Below, in pieces: positions 32,866-43,462 of a DNA stretch of 64,000 nucleotides. The notes beneath the pieces are model-generated. The model saw nothing but the letters and a program-made list of their open reading frames with translations. It was not told the DNA's origin and made no database searches. The stretch is taken from contig NC_092678.1 in assembly GCF_964355755.1 (NCBI RefSeq), positions 5,056,922 to 5,120,921 on the forward strand, given 5' to 3'. Position 1 is the first letter of the stretch. Every line of letters starts with the position of its first letter. Source of the DNA: Antedon mediterranea (lineage: Eukaryota > Echinodermata > Crinoidea > Comatulida > Antedonidae). A program made the position numbers and the translations under genes.

Positions 32866-34376
32866 TGTAACCGCTCTACACACAACACAAAAGATTATCG
32901 ACTTAGGGTTGAGGTGAGCGGGGTTCGAGTTGATTGGGGCAGCGGCACTAGACACACATAGATAATAAATAAAAGAGTACACAATAGTTGGCTTATAGTA
33001 GATGTGTTATTATTCTAAATCGTAATACAATTTATACAATATGCGACTTATAATTAAGTATGCTTAAAGATTTAGATAACAAGTCAAACTTAAGTTTGTT
33101 GACAACTGGCAGTGGTCGAGCTTGTCCCCTTTTTGGTGTGATAAACCCGTTCGAAGTTTGATGCTTATACACTCCACCGATTCCCTCGTCTGGCTGTGGA
33201 CTTTACACACAGAATCCAACTTGGGCAATCTTCCCTCAACCTGAATTTGTTGAGCAAGGAATAAGTGTAAATACAACTTCTTTCAGAACGTACAAAAAGT
33301 ATCAGGGAGGACCTGACTGCTCTCAATAGATTTAGAGTTGAGTTGTGTACTACGGTAGCCTTTTTGTATTTAATTCCTATAACTACAGAATTCTCTATAC
33401 AGGCTTCATTCAAGGATAATTTAGGATTAGCTAATAAATCATAGCCTAGTGAGTATATAATGACAGGGTCTTATTACTACACTCTAACTTACATATAAAC
33501 ATACAATCAATACGATATAAGGTGGTCAAACATATAGTACATATTTACAATATATCAAGTTGTATCTAAGATAATAAATTCATTGCTGGACAACGAGCAA
33601 TGATAAACATAAAAGTAGTATCCTATATGTAGTTAACAAGTACAACTAAAGGACTTAGCTATGTTACTTACGCTACAAAATAATAAGTTTATGTTGGTTA
33701 TCTTACCTGAATTTGTTGAGCAAGGAATAAGTGTAAATACAACTTCTTTCAGAACGTACAAAAAGTATCAGGGAGGACCTGACTGCTCTCAATAGATTTA
33801 GAGTTGAGTTGTGATTTTTCCCAACTCTGCAGTCTTTTTTATATGTCTTGGCCCCACCCTGTTGTTCCGAAATACATTCCTGGACCATTATCTAATGGTA
33901 GATGATGGTGGCCCTATTTCCTTATTTGGAGTTTGATCAGCTAATAGTTTATCCTTAAAATAATTAGCTCATACTTAAAGTATGTTGGTCAGTACTTTCT
34001 TTGTTTGTAAGGAAGTAGGAATGTGTAAATGTTGCAATTTCCTTGGACTGGCACACTTTTGTGGCCTGGGTTACCCTTCATCTTCTTTGACTGGCCTACT
34101 TTTGTGGCCTGGGTTACCCTTCATCTTCTTAGACTGGCACACTTTTGTGGCCTGGGTTACCCTTCATCTTCTTTGACTGGCACACTTTTGTGGCCTGGGT
34201 TACCCTTCATCTTCTTTGACTGGCCTACTTTTGTAGCCTGGGTTACCCTTCATCTTCTTTGACTGGCCTACTTTTGTAGCCTGGGTTACCCTTCATCTTC
34301 TTAGACTGGCACACTTTTGTGGCCTGGGTTACCCTTCATCTTCTTTGACTGGCCTACTTTTGTAGCCTGGGTTACA
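32866..34376 (-). repeat. LTR5 (outermost 5' LTR), 1511 bp
   Basis: About 8 array units (34043-34376) in the order A D A C B B A B. The TATA box is at 33837-33843. It is followed at once by the right target duplication TTAT (34377-34380) and, about 80 bp further, by an HDHD5 exon on the opposite strand. Confidence 0.92.
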
Positions 34377-34457
34377 TTATGTTTCATCTCAGCCAAACCC
34401 CTACTAATAACGTATAAAGATGATTTTTAAAATAACGTTTTCAAACTTGAATTTTAG

Positions 34458-35785
34458 GATTGGACACGGGTCATTTTTACTATGTCTAGAAGCATTATAT
34501 CAGGTATGTTTACTTTTGGTTATTTCATTCCAACCAACAGGCTGGTTAGAATATGAGTGACTTCTATGAATTAAATGAAGAAAAAAACAAACCCATTATT
34601 ATCATTTTGTCTGACGAAACTGAAAGCTAGAGTACAAACCACTCAGTAGTCTCAAAATATCATAATTATTTATTTATTTATTCAACCATATTTCACGAGG
34701 GTGACCCAGCCAGCGGAAGCTGATTTTAAGGGGCCCTCAACAATACGACATAAAACATACTCCATATATGGTAGTATGCCTCTACACTTTAAATGGTAGA
34801 TACGCAACCAGCACATATGCATCGTGTCTATCAACAAATAAGCTAATGACACTTTGCATAAAGAATCGACCTTTATTTTTTTGTTATTTGTGTGCTATCT
34901 GTTTCTCTCTGTGTATTTTAACATTTTTTAGAAATTGATTATGATTGTTGTGGCTGTGTTTGCTTTTTAAACGTTTTTATGAATCTTTATATACCACAAC
35001 CAAATGAATTTCCCCGGATTTGAGATAATAAAGTTTTATTGAATTGAATTTATTTGTTTACATTTTAGAAAATAACTGGGCACAAATTACAATACACTGT
35101 ACTGACTGGAAAACCTAGCGAAATAACCTATCACTATGCTGAGACGGTACTTATACAACAAGTACGCAAAATGGGGTTGAAGACACCTATTAGGACTTTA
35201 TATGCAATAGGGTGAGTGTTATAATTGTCTTATTTAAGTACTTAACCCAGTTAGCCCCTAGATTCGATCTATTGTAGTTATTTCATTGTACACATGCGCC
35301 TTATTCAGGGATGTAGCCACCAGTACGATTGGTATGGTTTCAACCTGACCACTTTTTCACAGAGGCCTTTGACAACCCATAACTGCTTATTACTACGCCA
35401 CAACTTATTCCTCATTTTTTCTTATAGAGATAATCCAGCTACCGATATCTATGGAGCGAACTTGTATAATGAATATATAGGCTCAAAGTTGTTACAACAA
35501 ATGAGCCAAGCAAAGTCTGTAGCAATAGGGGGCAGCACAAGCGACATCCTTGATTCGAGCGAAGTTGAAAGCATGGAGCATAATTGTGCCGAAATCATGG
35601 AATCGGTACTCGTTTGTACCGGAATCTATTCCAAGAAAACCAGCCTGGAGGTACTGGAAAAGGACCCAGTAGACCATGGTCATAGAGACTTTCATTTTGT
35701 TCCCAAATTAGCTACACCGTCCATCGAAGTTCATTGTGTAAAAGAAGCTATAGAAGAGATTTTTAAACGAGAGAATTTTAAATGA
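34458..35785 (+). CDS. HDHD5: HDHD5, HAD-like hydrolase domain protein 5, last three exons
   Basis: Partial gene; the 5' exons lie left of the window. Exons are 34458-34503, 35069-35211 and 35428-35785 (TGA), each with GT-AG borders and matching phases. The encoded segment has GHGSFLLCLEALY, LTGKPSEITYHYAE and YAIGDNPATDIYGANL. GDNPxxD is HAD motif IV, with the Asp that helps hold Mg2+. It ends with VCTGIY and HGHRDFHF, then EAIEEIFKREN. The order matches the C-terminus of human HDHD5 (CECR5), a HAD-family protein reported to be mitochondrial whose substrate is unclear. The upstream intron carries the whole retrotransposon array in antisense, with the 3' splice site intact. Confidence 0.92.
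34504..35068. other. HDHD5 intron with two probable LINE 3' tails
   Basis: Read on the minus strand, 34668-34760 ends in a GAATAAATAAATAAATA-type tail after a GC-richer block (CTGGCTGGGTCACCCTCG). On the plus strand, 34980-35050 ends AATAAAGTTTTATTGAATTGAATT. Such short-period tails are typical of CR1- or L2-like non-LTR elements. No coding remnant is visible, so this is inference from the tails alone. Confidence 0.35.
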
Positions 35786-36706
35786 ATTAGGTCAAAGTTC
35801 GCATAAATATGGCAGCTAACGGGGCATGTGTGCGTAGTTTGAAATATGCTACTAGGTAGTAACATATATATATTATATATATGGAGATATTGAGAGGGAA
35901 AGTTGCTCTTTAGGTAAAACCAACATCAAACTCTAAAATTGCTCTCTTTCTGAGAACATTTGCCCCTGGTGCAATGTTTGTAACCGTGCAAAAATATGAT
36001 GTATTTATTCAATATTTGCAATATTGAAACTTTTATGTAACCGCTTTTAGGAACTTTCTTTTTTGCAGTCTGTGTCTTCAATTTTTCAAATCATGTTAGT
36101 AAAAATAAAAACTGGAATCTTTTAATAATAATTTTAATAGATTTTAAACAACCTTCTAATTGGGAAGTGGTGATATATTTTTGGTGTCTTTTTTCACTTA
36201 TCTAACTTAATTTTATTCAAAGTAAAATGCTAAGAAACATCTAAAAACTGTCAACAAATAATCGGGTTAAATGATTTATTTTTAACGAAATGATTCCAGT
36301 AATATGAATGTAATTGTTGCTGTACACTTTTTCTATTAAAATTGAAAGAGTAAATTGACAGTTTTTATCAACAGAGATTATATTTATATAAGTATTTTAA
36401 ATATATTCAAACACTTTTTACATATTTAAATGCAATACTAGTGGATAAGTAAGTGAGGCAATACTATATTAATATTGTACTCCATTGAAATATAAATGTA
36501 TAAACACTTGTTGGCATCGGGCAAACCCCCTTTTAATCTGGTTTAATTAACTATAATAACTATCTTACCTGTTAATGCAGTGCATTCTATTTCACCTCTT
36601 TTTAAGTGTTGAATTACTAATATGTTGTAACACCATCCATTCCATATAAGGTATTCCATAAATGGCAACAGGTAGCCAGGGACAGACAGACCTACTGGAA
36701 ATAGAT

Positions 36707-36889
36707 GACCTGCCTTGATGAGTCGGAGGTCATGTGAATTTATAAGGGAGAGGTTCGGATATTATCCACTGCAAATGCATTTTTAAAACATTTCATGACT
36801 TGCCTTGATGAGTCGGAGGTCATGTGAATTTATACGGGAGGGGTTCCGATAATATCCTCTGCAAATGCATTTTTCAAACATTATTTCAT
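36707..36889. repeat. 91-bp direct tandem duplication
   Basis: Two adjacent copies begin GACCTGCCTTGATGAGTCGG and GACTTGCCTTGATGAGTCGG and both end near TTTCAT. They differ at a handful of positions. No coding capacity. Confidence 0.8.
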
Positions 36890-37220
36890 ATGTAAAAATG
36901 GAAATTATTTAGTTGCTATATAGCACATAGACCATGGTGGATGGACGAACAATTACCAATTTTTAATTAATGTTAAAATTGGTTTTTTTTTAATTTCGTT
37001 ATTTCTTGCCATATGGTAAATTATATTTAACCGAGTGCATTTTCAAACTCATTAGTAATTTATGACATAGTATGATATCAGTACTACACTGTGTAATATC
37101 ATTCTTATAAATTTGTTGCCTACTTTTAAATGTAACTTGTTTAAAATTATTTAACATTTACAATAAATAAAAATTGGTAATAATACGGTTGAATTTGATT
37201 TGTTGTCAGTGCAACAATTA

Positions 37221-37376
37221 AGTGTCTTTCACACCTGTTCCGGCACGGTTCCGGTCCGGCGAATCGAACATCAATGTTTCGCTATGCACCAATCGATATG
37301 CGCGTAGCCGCGTGAAAACGAAACATTGACGTTCGATTGGATTTTCCGGCGCCGGAACAGGTGTGAAAGCCCCTTT
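37221..37376. mobile_element. GC-rich foldback MITE
   Basis: CTTTCACACCTGTTCCGGC on the left is mirrored by GCCGGAACAGGTGTGAAAG on the right, with further inner inverted matches (GAACATCAATGTTTCG against CGAAACATTGACGTTC). It is about 150 bp, much richer in GC than its surroundings, and non-coding. Confidence 0.75.
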
Positions 37377-38698
37377 AGAGAGGGTGCATTCATGTTCCCC
37401 TCTTATACACAATGCTGGATCCGCCCCTTATCTCAAGGCCTTATTCATGTTTTTGACGAACATTATTTATACAAGTACAAAGCTTTTAGATCATACATAC
37501 AAGTAAACAACTTCAACATCTCAATGCATGAATCAAAATAGGGGCCACACACATTATTAAATTAATCAGATTTATTTAAATAATAAAATACTTAAATAAC
37601 ATTATTAAATAAAAATATTACAATCTTTATTAGAATTAACACGAAAACAACTTGCAATATGTGATAACAATAAACGTGCTACAGAGGTATAAATAACTTT
37701 TACTGCAGAAATTAATCAATATGCTGCAGTAATTGCATCTTATTTGATATTATGGAAGTAGAAACAACAACATTTTAATCTATTGAAGTGCTTTACAATT
37801 AACACCCTCTTAACTTCCAACTATACAAAGTGCAACAATGTTAACAAGAACACCCAACTCCACTCCCCCACGCCCAATTTCAATTTGCAGGAGCTATCAA
37901 AACTGATTAAAAACATCTGAAAATTCACATCCACCCCTCTTAACAATGAAGATTCTCTAATTGTAAACACAATGACTGCTCAGTTGAACAAAATTCAAAA
38001 CATGATAAATAAAACAACACACACTGTTAAAACTTGAAACGCTAAACATTTTAAATAAAATAAATTATAAATCAATTTCTGAATTTAATTGAACTTGTAA
38101 CACATAAAGAAACTTGTAGTGCAAATATAGTGTCGTGTTGCAAATTTAGTAACTAATTATTTAAGCTTTATGTTATCGGCAAGAATATTATTTGTTTTTT
38201 AAACTACCCCTTTTTTCCCTTCACCATATAAATTTAGCATAAAAAAGTGTTAGTAAAACAATGCATGTGAAAATAATAAACAGACACTCACCACTTGAAT
38301 AAATGCCTAATAAATATATAATAATAATGTTAACAAAATCAGTTAAAATTGTATCAAATTACAGTATTATTTCACCTTTTAATTACGAAAATATATTTTC
38401 CCTTTTTGCACCATTTAAATTTAAAAAAAAAAAAAGAAAGAATTTGGTTACAAAAAGTATGGTTTTGGGAGAATTTTGATTTTTTTTTGGAATGGAATAT
38501 TAACAGATTTTTCTTTCAGGATTTGAATAAATAAATTTGAATAAAGATTTATTTGGTCACTAACTATCTAGGAATTAATGAATGCTTAATAAGTACAAAC
38601 AAATAAATTGAGCAAAAAATGGAATGCATCTAAAATATACAGTACTACTATTGTATTAAGTACAAAGAAAATACATAAACAAACATTCTGTCTTTGTA

Positions 38699-39103
38699 AA
38701 GGCCCATTTACACTAGGGCGATAACGATCGACGATAAATAGATAAACAATCATAGATTTTTGTTTGCTAAAACAAAAGAAATTAGAACATTTTTCATTCT
38801 AGAACTATAGGATAATCATATATGCTGTATTTAATAAAAATATTATTTTTGAAAAACCAATCAAATGACGTCATGATCAATGAAAGCAATAAAATCGTTG
38901 TATTGTAACAATATTATTGCTCTTACTAATCATGACGTCATTTGATTGGACGTGTGGAAATATTATTTTCATCAAAGGCAGCATAGATGATAATCCTCTA
39001 GTTCTAGGATGAAAACTTTTTAAAATTCTTTTGTTTTAGGTACGAAAAATGCATATTTATCTTTTTATCGTCGATCGTTATCGCCCTAGTGTAAATGGGC
39101 CTT
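38699..39103. mobile_element. Long-arm foldback element, about 405 bp
   Basis: Left end AAGGCCCATTTACACTAGGG and right end CCCTAGTGTAAATGGGCCTT are perfect inverted repeats, and the match continues through CGATAACGATCGACGATAAA. Inner arms pair as well (AATCAAATGACGTCATGA with TCATGACGTCATTTGATT). The whole element could fold into one hairpin. No ORF. Confidence 0.85.
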
Positions 39104-39132
39104 AATACTGTAAAAAATGGAACTATGGTATG

Positions 39133-39204
39133 CAGTGGCGTAACATAGAGACCTGAGGTCCCTGGTTTAGCCAGTGAGCGTTCATAGCCGTTACGCCACT
39201 GATG
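39133..39204. mobile_element. Small inverted-repeat element
   Basis: GCAGTGGCGTAAC at the left is mirrored by GTTACGCCACTG at the right, about 70 bp apart. These look like transposon terminal repeats on a solo short element. Confidence 0.5.
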
Positions 39205-39977
39205 GTATGGTTAACATGCAAAAGAACATATAATTAAATGATTTGTATATTTTCAATAATCAAAGTGCAAATATAATAATTAATATAAACGCTGATATTG
39301 CAATGCGAAGAAGCTTTGGAAAGACTAAATTGATAAGATCAGCCTCGACACACACCTAGCAATCATGCTACTGCAGTTACTGCAGTAATCCGTAGGTGAA
39401 ACAGACTATCAAGTTTAACAGAAATGAAGATACTGTAGCAACTATAAAATACTGCAGTAACCAACTATAAATTCACAAAACTCACATTTTCAAAATTGTG
39501 AACCATTCGTTTGTAGAAATTATACTTTTTTTCTTCTTATTTCTATTTTAATAAAAAATATCATTAATGATCCTAAAAATATGTTTCTTTCACCTTGACT
39601 TGAAATTTGAATAATGTTCCCTTCTGTTTACTTCATTTAAGTGCATCATATGTTACATTAATGAGAAGATATTCAGAAATATGAATATAACAATTACTAT
39701 AGTAGAAACAATTGCATTATATTTACATCTTGTTTTCATACACTTACTGGAAGCTCACAAACACTCGGTTAAAAATACTCTACCAAACCTACCACTTACG
39801 TACTGGGTTCACACTCAACTGGAATGGCTCCTCTATTCTCCGCTATTTTCAGACTTGGTGTGAACCATCCTTACTGAATTCGTTCACATATGAGCACTGC
39901 AAAAAGTATTACAAATCAATAGTGACTAGTATAAAGAGTACATCTTTGTATGAATTTTAACAAAATAGCTTCTAAAT

Positions 39978-40085
39978 TTTATAGATGACAACATTCATGA
40001 AGATCTCTGATAGAGACCGAAACGGTCCAAGTTTAACTCCATAATCAAATTAGCTTATTAAAAAAAAGAAATTTTGTCATCTATT
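39978..40085 (+). mobile_element. Short inverted-repeat element with hammerhead-like core
   Basis: ATAGATGACAA and TTGTCATCTAT bracket a segment with TGAAGA, a TCTCT/AGAGA stem, then CCGAAACGGTC. The layout resembles the conserved hammerhead core (CUGANGA, stem II, GAAA), but the first core base is A rather than C. Confidence 0.35.
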
Positions 40086-40213
40086 ATAAAGAGTATATTT
40101 ATGAATTACAATTAGGGAATTTTGCAGGAATGAATTAGCACATGTGTGACTACAGTAAGCTATATTGTTTGAGATTAACATTAGGGCTAAATACAGTAGA
40201 GAACAGTGCTAAC

Positions 40214-42599
40214 TTAAACACCACAGCATCCCCAACCGTCTAATCGTTTCGTATCCATGTTTATGGTGTCGCCTCCGCCAGCTTCAAGCGCTGGCCCACC
40301 TCCGTGCCTCTTCTTCAAAATGGTTGCTAATTGGTAGAATGTGTCGTCCACGTTCGTAGAATCTTTTGCGGATGTCTCCGTGCACATCAGCATACCGTGA
40401 TGGTTAGCCAACGCCTCAGCGTCTGTCAATTTGACTTCCCTTGACGCTTCTAAATCTTTTTTATTCCCTGTAAAAAAATAAAATATAAAACTATTAAAAA
40501 GATGGAAATAAATAAATAGGGATGGGGCAGAAAAATACTCACTAACATATTTAGTAATATCACTACTATGTTTAGGCACATCACACTTTTTGTCAAACTA
40601 GCTTAATAGTGTAAACAGAGCTTAAGAATAAAAAGCTGATCTATCTATCTAATTGTAGATCCTAGTATTGAGCTCTGTCCACACTATCAAACTTTATGTG
40701 ACAAAAACATATGATGTTCCCATATGATGATGTCATATCACTACCATATTTTGCACATCACACATTTTTTGTCAAACTAGTTTGATAGTGTAGACAGAGC
40801 TTAAAAGTGCAGTTACAGTTAATTAATTTCTTAAAAGAAACATCTTAAATACAATTAACTAGATCTGAATAATAGGTAAATTACAATGCCTTTGAAGGCC
40901 AGTTGGCAATTAGATACACAACAATCATTGGTAAAGTTCAACTAATTCAAGTGTCTTTCAAAAACCAATGAAACATGCACAAATTTAATGATAAGATCAA
41001 ATAGCTTAAGTCTGGTTCTTAAGTGAATGTACTTTGGATATGGAATGATAAGAATATAATTATACATGTTGAATTAATTAGATCAAAATGGCACTTTCAC
41101 TGTACGACATGCATCCGACTGTAAATGTCACATGACACTATAAATAACAGACTATTAAACAGGAAAAAAGGTTAAATACTGAATTGCATGTGGACAACAC
41201 ATATACATTACTTTCATCTTCCCTTTTGTGTCATACCAAAAAGCCATACTCATTCGTCTGTCTATTAAACGAATTAGCCCAACAAGATATGCTAGAGGCA
41301 ATGGCGTTAAACTACACACACAGACATCATCCAATTACGTCCATTACATAGTTGATCTATGCTTAAAGCTCTGTCTACATTATCAAACTAGTTTGACATA
41401 ACAAATTGTGATGTGCCCAAATATGGTAGTGATATTTTTAAATGGTAGTGATGACATGATCTTATCCATATGGGCACATGTTTTTGTAGACACACCACTT
41501 GCTTACCTATAAGAACCTGAAGTACGTTGTTGCCAGCATACTTCTGTACATCTTCTATCCAACGTGGTATGTTATTAAATGATTCTTTTTTAGTGATGTC
41601 ATACGCTAATACTACACCATTTGCACTTCTATAGTAACTCTGTGTTATTGTTCGAAACCTTTCCTGTCCTGCGGTGTCCCAAACTTGAAGCTGAAGAGAA
41701 AATGAAAATTATCAACATTTGCTTTCTATACGTGTAGTAATACTAATAATGAATTTACAGTGTATCTAAATGTTTAATCTGTTTTGTAAATTTTCTAAAA
41801 AAAATTATATACTTTTTTAATTTTTTTTTTTTAGTTTTTAATTTAAGAGAAATTATTTAGAGGGTTAGGTTTTTAATATTTAGGAAGGAGTTTAATATTT
41901 AGGAAGGAGTTTTATATTTAGGAACGAGTTTACATTTAGGTACGAGTTTTAGGAATGCAATTTTACCGTACTTTTAGCAAACGGAAGCGCCCTCTAAAAT
42001 TACCGTATCTTTAGTTTTTAAAAGCATGGATACGGTACCGTATGTTTAGCAACGGCGATATCTTTTATGGATGGATGGATGACTATATGATTGGATATAT
42101 GATTATCCTTTAAAAAATGTTAACCAATGTAAAAAAATGCACCAACAAAATATTTTCCCCATTTGTCAAAATAGAGGGGGCTAGAACAATATTATCCTAG
42201 ATCAGCCCTACTACTACTAGGGCCTAGCTAGCTTTATTTTAGGGGAGCCGTAGTTTAGTAGTTAAAATTCTTCTTAAAATTGAAATAACTATAAACTATT
42301 ACTCTACTACCTAAGTCTGTTTTAGATTGTATAATTAACATATTTTAGTTCAAAAGGTGCCATATTAATATACAAACGGTACAAACCTTTACTCTAGCTC
42401 CGTCAATATTTAATGTTTTCATAGTAAAATCTACCCCGATTGTTGCATGCTGTTTCTCGAGGAATGCCCCGGACTTGAACCGCTGAACAACACAAGTTTT
42501 GCCTACACCAGCGTCGCCGATTAATACGATTTTGAACAAGAAATCGAACGAATCATCGGATTCCAGATGGTGTGGATAAGAAGTCATTTTAGTTTGCAA
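40214..42599 (-). CDS. RAB43: Rab GTPase, RAB43-like
   Basis: Three coding exons: 42387-42599, 41507-41690 and 40214-40467, totalling 651 nt and 216 aa, with consistent phases and GT-AG borders. Motifs in order: P-loop GDAGVGKT at residues 28-35, switch I region with [21 protein letters not shown] (switch II), NKKD and ETSAK for guanine specificity. It ends WGCCGV, giving a CCXX prenylation signal for membrane attachment. Human RAB43 is 212 aa and shares the SYYRSANG and RHGG stretches; RAB19 is the next best family. RAB43 acts in Golgi and ER trafficking in vertebrates. Met5 is an alternative start. It is divergent from TMEM168, with 863 bp between start codons. Confidence 0.93.
40551..40622. 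mobile_element. MITE fragment (AGCTCTGTC family)
   Basis: Right half only: TATCACTACTATGTTTAGGC through AATAGTGTAAACAGAGCTT. It overlaps the start of the Rab intron 2. Confidence 0.6.
40669..40803. mobile_element. MITE copy in Rab intron 2
   Basis: Complete ends AGCTCTGTCCACACTATCAA and TTGATAGTGTAGACAGAGCTT, with the palindromic ATGATGATGTCAT core. Confidence 0.8.
41363..41498. mobile_element. MITE copy, diverged, at the edge of Rab intron 2
   Basis: Left end AAGCTCTGTCTACATTATCA is clear. The right end is degraded, with GGGCACATGTTTTTGTAGACAC remaining just before the exon's donor at 41506. Confidence 0.6.
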
Positions 42600-43462
42600 C
42601 TGCTCTCACAAAATTCTTGATTCTTTTGTTAGTTTTCGTCAAGAAATAACACGAAACATTTTTATGCAATAACTGTAGTCGTGTCGCACTTGATCATCTT
42701 TTATAAATGATGATGTCATAGTTTAGTGGGCATGCGCACTTTGACCTCATATTATTTCTCTTTTGGCGCACCATATCGATTATTGGCAAAAATCCAAAAC
42801 AAAACAAAAATCCGACACAAACAATTACAATTTTGTCATTAAAACTCTAGTTTATTTAAATGTTCTTATTGTTGTAAGTATACCACATTGACGTATATGT
42901 TTATAAAAGACATTCTGATTACGTTAAAATGGTAATTGGCGTTATAATTTAGCAAATGCTGGCCTTTTGGTGTAAGTACTACTACTAGGGCTAGGCCGGC
43001 TCCCTATAAAAACATATTTAGACTGTAAAACGCTCGCCTGTGCCACATGCTTAGCCGCTGCTGTAGAGGCATCATAAACATGGTGCTATGATGCTAGGCC
43101 TAGCAATCAATAAATAACGAATATTCATGACTCCCTGGTAATATTGCATTTAAACATGTTGTATACAGTTTAAATTTATTTTTTATTTTGGTTTTATAGT
43201 GGATTTTCCCAATATTATTCATTGGGGAAAACCCCAAGGAACTGGCCAGTGAAGTATTGGAAAAATCCATGACTATTACACTAGTAACATACAGTATATA
43301 ATTTGCCATTGGATTTTCAAAATCTAATCTAATAATAATATACTTTTTTTTTCAGAGCACATTTTATGGGAATTACAATGACGTTGTAAAGGAAAGCGTT
43401 AATTATTATGTTAAATGTTGTACACCACTAGCAAGTGCATGCTGGTATTCTACTAAGTTCCG
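42600..43462. promoter_or_regulatory. Divergent promoter region of the Rab gene and TMEM168
   Basis: 863 bp between the two start codons. It holds an NRF1-like GCATGCGCA at 42730-42738 and no coding exon I can support. 5' UTR introns are likely but not resolved. Calling it a shared promoter is inference from the head-to-head layout. Confidence 0.45.

Larger units (their letters stand above)
171..34380 (-). mobile_element. Tandem array of four Ty3/gypsy-type LTR retrotransposons sharing five LTRs
   Basis: The block reads LTR1 (175-2244), internal 1 (2245-8508), LTR2 (8509-10019), internal 2 (10020-16283), LTR3 (16284-18826), internal 3 (18827-25090), LTR4 (25091-26601), internal 4 (26602-32865), LTR5 (32866-34376). 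All internal regions are 6264 bp and their Gag and Pol translations are identical. LTR ends are TGTAACC and GGTTACA in element orientation. The only target-site duplication is TTAT at 171-174 and 34377-34380. Coding is on the minus strand, so LTR5 is the outermost 5' LTR and LTR1 the outermost 3' LTR. No env-like ORF is present. A single outer duplication with shared LTRs points to one insertion amplified by unequal LTR-LTR recombination. An assembly artefact cannot be excluded from sequence. Confidence 0.93.
35786..40213. other. Intergenic region between HDHD5 and the Rab gene
   Basis: AT-rich, with no convincing ORF or exon. It contains the 3' flank of HDHD5, a 91-bp tandem duplication (36707-36889), three foldback elements (37221-37376, 38699-39103, 39133-39204) and a small element with a hammerhead-like core (39978-40085), all listed separately. 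Short TACTGCAGTA palindromes recur (for example 39368-39388). I see nothing else. Confidence 0.6.

Noticed and set aside
36707-36889. CTTGATGAGTCGGAGGTC as a hammerhead core
   Set aside because: No GAAA follows at a suitable distance and the first core base is wrong. It is just a tandem duplication.
38349-38534. 61-codon ORF rich in Phe and Lys
   Set aside because: Composition follows local poly-T/poly-A sequence; no splice or homology support.
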